Assembly (NCBI GenBank): GCA_003599475.1
Contig: QZKK01000257.1
Location: 1-12,170 of the forward strand
Reading direction: 5' to 3'
Source: Desulfobacteraceae bacterium
GTDB taxonomy: Bacteria > Desulfobacterota > Desulfobacteria > Desulfobacterales > SURF-15
DNA: 12,170 nt
Shown: one piece after another, positions 1-8,432 of the stretch
How the letters are laid out: each line of letters opens with the position of its first letter
How positions within the stretch are numbered: position 1 is the stretch's first letter
Translations under genes and position numbers: made by a program
Notes under the pieces: model-generated
What the model saw: the letters and a program-made list of their open reading frames with translations, nothing else
The model's database searches: none
What the model was told of the DNA's origin: nothing

Positions 1-84
1 ATCACCCCCACCCTGGCCCTCCCCCATCGAAGGGGGAGGAATCAAAAGCTCCCCTCCCCGGGTGGGAGGGGCTGGGGGAGGGGG
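1..84. repeat. GC-rich nested hairpin repeat, cut by the window edge
   Basis: Seen directly: CCTCCCCC (18-25) pairs with GGGGGAGG (32-39) around a 6-nt loop. CCCCTCCC (51-58) pairs with GGGAGGGG (64-71) around a 5-nt loop. An outer G-rich arm (74-84) can pair with the C-rich stretch at about 5-25. This resembles the dispersed C-rich/G-rich palindromic intergenic repeats common in proteobacterial genomes; that family link is from memory. It lies about 75 bp beyond the stop of the minus-strand zinc-ribbon gene, so it could help end that transcript, but no clear U-run follows the stems on that strand. Confidence 0.6.
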
Positions 85-158
85 AAAAATGGGCAGAAGT
101 TTCATGCTTTGATCAAACTGAGCGCTTCATCGGCCGGCGGCCGGGCTTATATGAACCG

Positions 159-395
159 CTACTGGTTGCCGAGCCCGTTCTGGCCGCCGCAGTCCGGACA
201 CTCCCAGGTAATCCCGTTGCAGGACATCCCCCAGAGGTTTTCCGTCATACAATCCTGGCAGATGCGGAAACCGCACCGGCATTGCCAGCAGAATCGTACC
301 GAAACTCCGCAGCAATGGCAGGCGCATTCCCGGGGCCGGGACCACTTTTTCCGATAAGAGGAGCGCTTTTCGCCTGCCGTCGTCTCCATCGTCAC
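159..395 (-). CDS. small Cys-rich zinc-ribbon/RING-like protein
   Basis: This reads as a 78 aa protein with 12 cysteines: C24, C26, C28, C29, C36, C39, C41, C46, C49, C59, C66 and C69. Three CxxC knuckles (36/39, 46/49, 66/69) and the tail CPDCGGQNGLGNQ have the look of a treble-clef or zinc-ribbon fold that would bind two or more zinc ions. The N-terminus is short and basic. There is no signal peptide or membrane segment, so it is presumably cytosolic. The start is GTG at 395; ATG at 389 gives 76 aa and is equally possible, and the Shine-Dalgarno sequence is weak for both. It is divergent from polA. Cysteine spacing this regular argues strongly that the frame is real. I associate similar short proteins with sulfate-reducing Desulfobacterota but know no function; protein or nucleic-acid binding is a guess. 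Confidence 0.7.
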   Translation of the reverse strand: MTMETTAGEKRSSYRKKWSRPRECACHCCGVSVRFCWQCRCGFRICQDCMTENLWGMSCNGITWECPDCGGQNGLGNQ

Positions 396-536
396 GCATA
401 CCCGCTCGACGGGTTGTCCTTTGGTTCAAAAAATGATACTAAATCAGCCGATTGTGTGAGTAAAGGATAATTTCATCATTCCAATTGCGAGCGAGCGTTC
501 TTGCTGCCGATTGGACAGCGAAAGCAGGCGAATCCC

Positions 537-3230
537 GTGAAAGAAACAGTCTATCTCATCGACGGCACCGCATACATCCACCGGGCCTATCACGCCATCC
601 GGGGGCTTGCAAACTCCAAGGGGCTTCCCACCAATGCCATTTACGGCTTCACCCGGATCCTGATCAAACTCATGGAAGATCGGAAGCCTGAATACGCCGG
701 TATGTTTTTCGATTCAAAGGGGCGAACCTTCCGGCATGAGATGTTCGAGGCCTATAAGGCCAACCGCCGGCCGATGACAGACGATTTGTCGGTTCAGATC
801 CCCTTCATCCGGGAGGTTGCTGCAGGATTCAATCTGCCGATATTCGAAACCCCGGGCTTTGAAGCCGACGACCTGATCGGCACCCTGGCACGCATGGCGG
901 AAAAAGAAGGCTTCGATGTGGTCATCGTAACCGGGGACAAGGATTTTGTGCAGTTGATCACCCCGAGCACCTCGATCTGGGATCCGATGAAAGATGCCGT
1001 TCTCGACCTGAAACACGTTCAGGACTGTTTCGGCGTCCCCCCCTCCCAGATGGTGGAGGTGATGGCGTTGACGGGCGATTCATCGGATAATATTCCCGGC
1101 GTGCCCGGAATCGGGCAGAAGACCGGACTGGCGCTGATCCAGAAATTCGGCGATCTGGAGACCCTCTATCAGAGGATCGACCAGGGGGTCGACCAGGGGA
1201 TCGAACGGATCCCCCAGAAAAAGGTGCGGGAAAATTTGATCGCTTTCAGGGATCAGGCATTCTTAAGCCGGAAACTGGCCGCAATCCGTATCGACGTGCC
1301 TGCAGTCTTCAATACGGAGGATTTCAGGGTCCGAGAACCGAACCGATCCGCCTTGAGCCGGTTGTTCAAGGATTTCGAATTCAGACAGCTTCAGGACATG
1401 TTTCCTGAAAAAAAACAGGATTTAAGCAGGAAAAGATATTGTTCCGTATGCGATGCGGATGCGCTCGACGGACTGGTCCGGGAACTGGAAACCGCAGGCG
1501 AGTTCGCGCTTGCCACCGCAACCACCTCCCGGGATTCCATGAAAGCCGAACTCGTGGGGATCTCTTTTTCAGTCAGACCGGACGAGGCCTTCTATATCCC
1601 GTTCATCCATGACCACACCCCCTGCCAGCTCGATCGAAAAGAGACCCTGGAGCGGCTTCGACCCGTCCTGGAGGATGGCAGGATAAAGAAAATCGGGCAG
1701 GATCTGAAATACGACCGGATCGTGCTCAAACGCAGCGGGGTCGATCTTGCCGGCATTTCCTTCGATACCATGTTGGCCTCCTATCTGCTGAATCCTTCCA
1801 AACGGGCGCACAATCTGGACCAGATCGCCCTCGATTTTTTGAATCACAAGACCATCCGGTATGAGGATCTCATCGAGAAGGGGCAAAAAGAAAAAGGCTT
1901 CAACGTCGTCTCGCTGGAAAAGGCCGTTCCTTACGCTTGCGAGGATGCAGACATCGTCCTTCTGGCCAGGAATGCGCTTGCACCGAAGCTGGAATCACTG
2001 GGATTGACCGACCTGATGGAGAAAATCGAGATCCCCCTGCTGCCGGTTCTGGTCAAAATGGAGATGCGCGGAATTCGTGTGGACAAGCAGCGGCTTCAAT
2101 CACTTTCGGATACCTTCTGCCGGCAGCTCGAAATCATCGAGGGAGATATCTACAGGGAGTGCGGTGAAGAATTCAACATCAATTCATCCCAGCAGCTTTC
2201 CCGCATCCTGTTTGAAAAACTGAAGCTTCCGGTGGTGAAAAGGACCAAGAAAAAGACCGGGCAATCCACGGATGTGGATGTTTTAACCATGCTTGCCGCC
2301 CAACACCAGTTGCCGGCCCTCATCCTTTCTCATCGGACTCTGGGCAAACTGAAATCCACCTACGCGGATGCCTTGCTCGAGCTGATTCATCCGCAAACCG
2401 GCCGGATCCACACCTCTTTCAACCAGACGGTAACGGCGACCGGAAGGCTGAGCAGTTCCGATCCCAATCTGCAGAACATCCCGATTCGAACCGAGGAGGG
2501 CCGCCAGATCCGCAGTGCATTCATCCCCGAGGAGGGATGGGAGCTGATCTCAGCCGATTACTCGCAGATCGAGCTTCGAATCCTTGCCCACTGCTCCGAA
2601 GATGAAATTTTCATAGACGCTTTTCAAAAGGGGGAAGACATTCACACGCGAACCGCCTGCGAGGTATTCGGGGTCCCCCCCGAACGGCTGACTCCGGAGC
2701 TCAGGCGCCAGGCCAAGGCGATCAACTTCGGAATCATTTACGGAATGAGCCCCTTCGGCCTCAGCAAACAACTGGGAATCAGCCAGAAGATGGCAAAAAC
2801 GTATATCGACAATTATTTTTCCCGCTATCAGGGAATAAAAAGGTTCATCGATCAAACCGTGGAAAACGCCCGCAAGAGCGGCAAGACAAGCACCCTTCTC
2901 GACCGGATCCGCCTGCTCCCCGAGATCAACAGCGCCAATCCGAGCATGCGGGGGTTTGCCGAACGGATCGCCATCAATGCACCGATTCAGGGGACTGCAG
3001 CGGATTTCATCAAAATCGCGATGATTCGGGTCGATCACGAGCTTGAGACACGGAACCTGAAAGCAGCCATGCTCCTTTCGGTGCATGATGAACTGGTTTT
3101 CGAAGCACCGCCTCAAGAAATCGAAACCGTCATCGATATCGTCAAAACGGTCATGGAAGGGGTTTGGGATCTTCGGGTACCGATCCGAGTCAATATCTCC
3201 CGCGGGAAGGATTGGGCGGAGGTCAATTGA
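537..3230 (+). CDS. polA: DNA polymerase I (5'-nuclease, dead-looking 3'-exonuclease, polymerase)
   Basis: Family A polymerase that fills gaps and removes RNA primers at Okazaki fragments and in excision repair. The GTG start at 537 gives 897 aa and places the N-terminus just before LIDGTAYIHRAYHA, as in the family, with AGCAGG 8 nt upstream; TTG at 501 would add 12 residues. Numbering is from GTG. The 5'-nuclease domain (about 1-290) keeps its acidic metal ligands in LIDG, FEADD, VTGDKDF and TGDSSDN. The 3'-5' exonuclease-like domain (about 310-495) keeps ExoII D393 (LKYD) and ExoIII Y466/D470. However, the ExoI DxE motif reads A326-T-A328, so proofreading is predicted lost. The polymerase domain is complete: TATGRLSS, motif A D674 (ADYSQIE), motif B K727/F731/Y735, motif C H850/D851 (SVHDELVFE). 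A 12 bp tandem duplication lies at 1177-1199. The neighbour downstream is queF, 133 bp away. Confidence 0.97.
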   Translation: MKETVYLIDGTAYIHRAYHAIRGLANSKGLPTNAIYGFTRILIKLMEDRKPEYAGMFFDSKGRTFRHEMFEAYKANRRPMTDDLSVQIPFIREVAAGFNLPIFETPGFEADDLIGTLARMAEKEGFDVVIVTGDKDFVQLITPSTSIWDPMKDAVLDLKHVQDCFGVPPSQMVEVMALTGDSSDNIPGVPGIGQKTGLALIQKFGDLETLYQRIDQGVDQGIERIPQKKVRENLIAFRDQAFLSRKLAAIRIDVPAVFNTEDFRVREPNRSALSRLFKDFEFRQLQDMFPEKKQDLSRKRYCSVCDADALDGLVRELETAGEFALATATTSRDSMKAELVGISFSVRPDEAFYIPFIHDHTPCQLDRKETLERLRPVLEDGRIKKIGQDLKYDRIVLKRSGVDLAGISFDTMLASYLLNPSKRAHNLDQIALDFLNHKTIRYEDLIEKGQKEKGFNVVSLEKAVPYACEDADIVLLARNALAPKLESLGLTDLMEKIEIPLLPVLVKMEMRGIRVDKQRLQSLSDTFCRQLEIIEGDIYRECGEEFNINSSQQLSRILFEKLKLPVVKRTKKKTGQSTDVDVLTMLAAQHQLPALILSHRTLGKLKSTYADALLELIHPQTGRIHTSFNQTVTATGRLSSSDPNLQNIPIRTEEGRQIRSAFIPEEGWELISADYSQIELRILAHCSEDEIFIDAFQKGEDIHTRTACEVFGVPPERLTPELRRQAKAINFGIIYGMSPFGLSKQLGISQKMAKTYIDNYFSRYQGIKRFIDQTVENARKSGKTSTLLDRIRLLPEINSANPSMRGFAERIAINAPIQGTAADFIKIAMIRVDHELETRNLKAAMLLSVHDELVFEAPPQEIETVIDIVKTVMEGVWDLRVPIRVNISRGKDWAEVN

Positions 3231-3273
3231 TCCGGAATTGACAGGATCCGATTTATATCGTAAGTTCGGCAGC

Positions 3274-3314
3274 CTGAGACTGCAAAGGGCATGGGGCTGA
3301 GAGCATAGGGCATG
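3274..3314. repeat. degenerate tandem repeat (CTGAGA...AGGGCATG)
   Basis: Two imperfect copies of a unit of about 22 nt: CTGAGA at 3274-3279 and 3297-3302, and AGGGCATG at 3286-3293 and 3307-3314. It lies in the 133 bp gap between polA and queF, about 30 bp before the queF Shine-Dalgarno. It resembles the GGGCATGGGGCATAGGG-type intergenic low-complexity repeats that I remember from some Desulfobacterota genomes. No coding capacity or clear terminator structure is seen here. Confidence 0.45.
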
Positions 3315-3363
3315 CAATGACTCTCTGCCGTCTGCCTGTTTTGGAGGACAATCAAGATTCGCT

Positions 3364-3774
3364 ATGACGGAAAAAGACCTTTCATCCACGGTGAAATACA
3401 AGTCCGAGAGCCCGGAAATTGTCGATAAAAACGTGCTCCAGCCGATCGATTATGCATACGCGGGAAAACGGGAGATCGATATCACCATTCACCAGCCGGA
3501 ATACACTTCGGTATGCCCGATGACCGGTCTTCCCGATTTCGGTTGCATCATCGTCAACTACCGGCCGGACCGCAAGATCGTGGAGTTGAGATCCTTTAAA
3601 TACTACCTGCTCCAGTATCGCAACGTCGGTATCTTTTACGAACATCTGGTCAACCGGATCTTGAACGATCTGGTGGAGGTACTCAAACCCAAGCGCATGG
3701 AAGTAAGAGGTGAATTTACCGCACGCGGAGGCATCACCACCCATGTATCGGCCGTCTATGAGGAATCGGAATGA
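3364..3774 (+). CDS. queF: NADPH-dependent preQ0 reductase QueF (type I)
   Basis: Reduces the nitrile of 7-cyano-7-deazaguanine (preQ0) to the amine preQ1 with NADPH, a cytosolic step towards queuosine in tRNA. At 136 aa it matches the short unimodular (YkvM-type) class of the tunneling (T-)fold superfamily. Visible signatures are the nucleophile C51 and acid D58 in SVCPMTGLPDFG, the QueF motif VELRSFKYY (about 73-81) for NADPH binding, and E93 in FYEHLVNRI, which helps bind the pterin-like base. A GGAGG lies 16 nt before the ATG, a rather long gap, but no better in-frame start is present. It overlaps the following lipoprotein gene by ATGA. No queC, queD or queE is in the window, and I found no preQ1 riboswitch-like fold in the 133 bp upstream. 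Confidence 0.95.
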   Translation: MTEKDLSSTVKYKSESPEIVDKNVLQPIDYAYAGKREIDITIHQPEYTSVCPMTGLPDFGCIIVNYRPDRKIVELRSFKYYLLQYRNVGIFYEHLVNRILNDLVEVLKPKRMEVRGEFTARGGITTHVSAVYEESE

Positions 3775-4706
3775 GCCCCCTGTCGAAACGCCGCCGCCTT
3801 CTTATCGGAATCGGATTGGCCGCTTTTGTCTTGAACGGGTGCGGTTATTTTAGTCAGGCCAGGCGAGAAACCAAAAAGATGGCGCGGGAAATTATCGCAA
3901 CCGACAAGAACTTCCGCAAAACCGTTGCCATTGCACCCTTTCGAAATCAAACCTATTACAAGCGGGTGGACATCGATTCGGTTTTCCAGACCAGGCTCAT
4001 CGATATCCTCGAATCGGCGTGCCCGAAGCTGCTCGTCTTCAAGCCCGAATCCAAGCAGTACCCGGCATTCATGATGGACCTGCCGCGGAAGGCCGGCGGA
4101 AAAATCGATAACCTCAAGGTGGCTTTGAATGCCCGCCCGTACGGATTGGACGGGGTGGTTACCGGAACCGTTGTCGATATCGGTGCCTACGAAGACAAGC
4201 GCGGAATCGCCTGGATGCGGGACACCCATTATTTCGTCCAGATTCAGATTCTGGTGGAGCTTTTCGACACGGAGACCGGAGCGAAGCTTCTGGACGAACA
4301 TTTCATTCGGGAAGTGGAAGTGGATGAAACCGATCATCTCCTGGTCAAACAAGGCAAACAGGCGCCGATTCCGGAGATCCCGGAGACCCTGGAAAGGATC
4401 GCCGCCGAACTGGGGGAGAAAATATGCGATGCACTCAGCAGTCAGCGGTGGAAAAGCTACATCGTTTCAAAAGAGGGAGACCGCTTCGTCATCTCCTCCG
4501 GGCAAAGATCGGGGCTGAAACCGGGGACCGTTCTCGAAGTCTACCCCAGCACCGAAATGGTGAGTGGAATCGGCGAAGAACGTTTTTTTGTCCCGGGGAT
4601 GAAGCATGCCGAAGTGGAGATCGTCCAAGCCGAATCCGATCGGTCGGAAGCCGTCCTGAAGAGCGGAGGCGATGTCCAGGTCGGCTGTGCGGTGAAAGTA
4701 AAATGA
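3771..4706 (+). CDS. putative outer-membrane lipoprotein, TolB-N-like and FlgT-C-like regions
   Basis: 311 aa. The N-terminus is a lipoprotein signal: basic KRRR (6-9), hydrophobic core (10-21), lipobox L21-N-G-C24. N at -2 is unusual, and glycine after the cysteine would predict the outer membrane. Residues about 51-135 (TVAIAPFRNQT ... LDGVVTGTV) resemble the TolB-N/CsgG-like fold of lipoproteins that compute on envelope structures. Residues about 152-180 (FVQIQILVELFDTETGAKLLDE) read as the matching late strands. Residues 236-311 (GDRFVISSGQRSGLKPGTVLEVY ... GCAVKVK) look like the small beta domain found at the C-terminus of the flagellar protein FlgT and its relatives. These are resemblances judged by eye. 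Translation is probably coupled to queF by the ATGA overlap, though a functional link to queuosine is not evident. No flagellar gene is nearby. Function unknown. Confidence 0.8.
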   Translation: MSPLSKRRRLLIGIGLAAFVLNGCGYFSQARRETKKMAREIIATDKNFRKTVAIAPFRNQTYYKRVDIDSVFQTRLIDILESACPKLLVFKPESKQYPAFMMDLPRKAGGKIDNLKVALNARPYGLDGVVTGTVVDIGAYEDKRGIAWMRDTHYFVQIQILVELFDTETGAKLLDEHFIREVEVDETDHLLVKQGKQAPIPEIPETLERIAAELGEKICDALSSQRWKSYIVSKEGDRFVISSGQRSGLKPGTVLEVYPSTEMVSGIGEERFFVPGMKHAEVEIVQAESDRSEAVLKSGGDVQVGCAVKVK

Positions 4707-4755
4707 TGCTGGGTACTGGGTACTGGATGCTGGATACTGGATGCTGGATGCCGGA
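4705..4755. repeat. tandem CTGGATGCTGGATACTGG repeat, forward block
   Basis: Iterated 7-nt units of the form CTGGATG/CTGGATA/CTGGGTA run directly from the lipoprotein stop codon. CTGGATGCTGGATGC at 4737-4751 is the exact reverse complement of 4868-4882 in the second block, so the two blocks could form a long-range stem of at least 15 bp across the gap between the convergent genes. The even 7-nt period without spacers rules out a CRISPR array. Confidence 0.7.
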
Positions 4756-4840
4756 TAAAGTTTCAGCGCAAATCGAGTAACAAGCAGATGCAAGACGGGT
4801 ATTGAAAAAAAATAATCTCATCAAAGGCGGCACCATAAAA

Positions 4841-4890
4841 GATCCAGCAACCAGCATCAATCATTCAGCATCCAGCATCCAGAACTCAGC
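4841..4890. repeat. CCAGCATCCAG repeat, inverted block overlapping the dusB end
   Basis: The same 7-nt unit as at 4705-4755 but in opposite orientation (GCATCCAGCATCCAG at 4868-4882). It contains the dusB stop codon (4857-4859) and encodes the last residues of DusB, SSGCWMLND. An A8 run at 4805-4812, read as U8 in the dusB transcript, lies 45 nt beyond the stop. No compact stem directly precedes it, so a terminator is possible but not established. Confidence 0.65.
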
Positions 4891-5843
4891 GACCGCTCAT
4901 ACTCCTCGAGCCGTTCCAGCGCTTCGGTTTCGGAAGAGATCCGCTTGATGCTTTCTCGAAATTTCCCGCTTCGGGGCAGGCCTTTGACGAACCAACCCAA
5001 CCGGCTGCGCATCATCCGGCAGGCATGCAGCTCTCCGAAGTGTTGCACGGTTGCGCGGAGGTAATCCCGAGCGGCCGAAAAATGGAGATCCAACGGGATC
5101 TGCGGGACATCCTTCCCCGCAAGCCGCTCTCTGATCTGCTTGAATATCCATGGGTTTCCCACGGCCGCCCTTCCGATCATCACCGCATCGCATCCGGTCT
5201 GCGAGAACATCGATAATGCATCGTCTGCGGAGGCGATATCCCCGTTTCCGATTACCGGTATGGAAACAGCCTCCTTTACCCGTGAAATCACCGACCAGTC
5301 CGCTTTGCCTCGAAAACCCTGGGATGCGGTTCGCGGATGCACGGCAATGGCATCGATGCCGCAGCCTTCGGCCACACGGGAAATATCGACGGCCTGCTGT
5401 CCGGATGCATCCCAGCCGCTTCGCATCTTTACGGTCAGCGGAATCGAAACGGCCTTCCGGACGCAGGTCAGCAGATGCTCTGCCGCCTTGGGGCATTTCA
5501 TGAGTGCCACTCCGGCCCCGGTTCTGATGATTTTCTTTACAGAACAACCTAGATTGATATCCAGAAGATCGGCGCCCCTGGATTCCACAACTTCGGCGGC
5601 CCGCGCCATGATTTCCGGGTTGGCCCCGAAAATCTGCACCGAAAGCGGCCGCTCCTCCGGAACGCCTGCAAGCATCCGGAGGGTCTTTTCGGATTTTTGG
5701 ACCAGCCCGCTCGAGCTGACCATCTCGGAGCAGACCAGGCCGCATCCTGCGTTTTTGGCCATCCGGCGGAAGGGGAGGTTGGTGATGCCGGCAAGGGGTG
5801 CCAGCACCGTTTCGTTATCCAGTTGAACCTTGCCGATTCTCAT
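4857..5843 (-). CDS. dusB: tRNA-dihydrouridine synthase (DusB type)
   Basis: FMN-dependent flavoprotein that reduces specific uridines of tRNA to dihydrouridine with NADPH. 328 aa from the ATG at 5843, the usual length. The frame stays open to a GTG at 5936, but those extra 31 residues run into a palindromic repeat and precede the normal family start MRIGKVQLDNETVLAPLAGIT, so I reject them. The TIM barrel carries APLAGIT (15-21), SEM (39-41), the catalytic cysteine C100 in DINLGC, K139 in TVKMRSGW, H169 in HPRT, GNGD (199-202) and GRAAVGNPWIF (224-234), all FMN or tRNA site signatures. The residue after C100 is serine where I expect proline. The helical C-terminal domain (about 245-318) ends in a repeat-encoded tail (320-328). 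The Shine-Dalgarno is weak. The gene converges with the lipoprotein gene. DusB rather than another Dus subfamily is an inference. Confidence 0.93.
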   Translation of the reverse strand: MRIGKVQLDNETVLAPLAGITNLPFRRMAKNAGCGLVCSEMVSSSGLVQKSEKTLRMLAGVPEERPLSVQIFGANPEIMARAAEVVESRGADLLDINLGCSVKKIIRTGAGVALMKCPKAAEHLLTCVRKAVSIPLTVKMRSGWDASGQQAVDISRVAEGCGIDAIAVHPRTASQGFRGKADWSVISRVKEAVSIPVIGNGDIASADDALSMFSQTGCDAVMIGRAAVGNPWIFKQIRERLAGKDVPQIPLDLHFSAARDYLRATVQHFGELHACRMMRSRLGWFVKGLPRSGKFRESIKRISSETEALERLEEYERSLSSGCWMLND

Positions 5844-5931
5844 AGTCGTCGATTGTATCAGAATCCGGAAAAAGGCGCTACCGGGGCGCCACCGGCCGAA
5901 TCTTGATGTTTTCGTAAAGAGTCCCAAACAC

Positions 5932-6000
5932 GTCACTCCGGCGAAAGCCGGAGTCCAGAACCTATTGAAAACACTTGATTCCGGCTTTCGCCGGAATGAC
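5932..6000. repeat. palindromic MITE/REP-like element with two GCCGGA hairpins
   Basis: An inverted repeat with 26 nt arms (5932-5957 and 5975-6000), three or so mismatches and a 17 nt centre. Each arm is itself a hairpin: ACTCCGGC-GAAA-GCCGGAGT (5935-5954, a GNRA-type tetraloop) and ATTCCGGC-TTTC-GCCGGAAT (5978-5997). The core GTCATTCCGGCGAAAGCCGG is a dispersed repeat type I remember from many proteobacterial genomes, similar in style to neisserial dRS3. It lies between dusB and the groL terminator, so it is in the dusB 5' region, not inside a gene. Confidence 0.75.
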
Positions 6001-6052
6001 GATAGAAGCGAATTTTCGACTATTTACGAGAGCGTCATACTTGGAAGAAATG

Positions 6053-6091
6053 AAAAAGCCCTTTTGGCCAACCTTGCGCCAGAAGGGCTTT
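6053..6091 (-). terminator. rho-independent terminator of groES-groL
   Basis: Arms 6055-6067 (AAAGCCCTTTTGG) and 6079-6091 (CCAGAAGGGCTTT) pair over 13 positions with a single mismatch (A-C in the minus-strand RNA) around an 11 nt loop. Read on the minus strand, the stem ends in TTTTT and continues T-rich (TTTTTCATTTCTTCC). It starts 28 nt after the groL stop. No comparable U-run follows the stem in the plus direction, so it serves the chaperonin operon. Confidence 0.88.
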
Positions 6092-6119
6092 CCCATGAAG
6101 GGCAGGGAACGACGAAGGA

Positions 6120-7760
<1,641 letters not shown>

Positions 7761-7777
7761 CTAACCTCCGTTTGTTT

Positions 7778-8065
7778 TTATTCGATCACGCCAAGCACGT
7801 CATCCTCACGCATGATGAGGTATTCTTCGCCCTCGATTTTCACCTCGGTACCCGAATATTTGCCGAATAGAATACGGTCGCCTTTCTTGACTTCCAGCGC
7901 TGTTCTCTTTCCCTCTTCGCTGAGTTTTCCAATGCCGGCGGCAATCACTCTGCCTTCGACCGGCTTTTCTTTGGCCGTATCCGGGATGATGATCCCGCCT
8001 TTTGTTTTTCCCTCTTCTTCCACCCGTTGAACTAAAATCCGATCCTGTAATGGTCTGAGTTTCAT
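7778..8065 (-). CDS. groES: 10 kDa co-chaperonin GroES
   Basis: 95 aa, the standard length. It caps the GroEL ring as a heptamer. [18 protein letters not shown] opens the beta-barrel, [18 protein letters not shown] (about 17-34) is the mobile loop with the hydrophobic III that docks on GroEL, and [14 protein letters not shown] is the usual end. AAGGAGG is ideally placed, 8 nt before the ATG, consistent with high expression. First gene of the groES-groL operon. No CIRCE operator (TTAGCACTC-N9-GAGTGCTAA) is present upstream, so HrcA control is not supported by this sequence. Confidence 0.98.
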   Translation of the reverse strand: MKLRPLQDRILVQRVEEEGKTKGGIIIPDTAKEKPVEGRVIAAGIGKLSEEGKRTALEVKKGDRILFGKYSGTEVKIEGEEYLIMREDDVLGVIE

Positions 8066-8432
8066 GATTCAATCCTCCTTCACGGAAAAGGTTGCTCGAA
8101 GCCGCCTTCCAAAGCGATCGCAAACGCGATTGATGGCAAAGCTTTACTCGAAGTGAATGATAAAGAATGGAACTTGGTTCGCTCCGCTCGCGATTGAAAC
8201 AATGTTTTCCACTCTCATCCCCCGATATTCCAGTATTTCGCCATTCCGGGTGCTGACATCGCAAGCTGCCGAAAGTATCTGTCAGGTCCAGTGGGCTGTA
8301 AAAAATCCTTAGCGATCAACAATGAAAGCGCGCAATACGATTGGCTGTTGCGAGGCCAGCTCCGGCCAAATGAAAACCGGGTTCGTTGGAAAGTAGAAAA
8401 GAAGAAATGGTGCGAGAATCGATCGATCACAT

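Noticed and set aside
3231..3363. preQ1 riboswitch upstream of queF
   Set aside because: No stem with a C-rich loop and A-rich pseudoknot tail could be drawn; the region instead holds a degenerate tandem repeat.
2550..3401. 283-codon minus-strand frame opposite the 3' end of polA
   Set aside because: Fully antisense to the conserved polymerase domain, low-complexity composition at its N-terminus from the intergenic repeat, no family seen.
4705..4890. Possible CRISPR array
   Set aside because: Units are 7 nt and contiguous without spacers, in two opposite orientations, and no cas genes are present.
5140..5826. 228-codon plus-strand frame opposite dusB
   Set aside because: Antisense shadow of a clear enzyme gene; Ser/Thr/Ala-rich translation without motifs.
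5844..5936. N-terminal extension of DusB from GTG 5936
   Set aside because: The extension starts inside a palindromic repeat and precedes the normal family start; ATG at 5843 gives the usual length.
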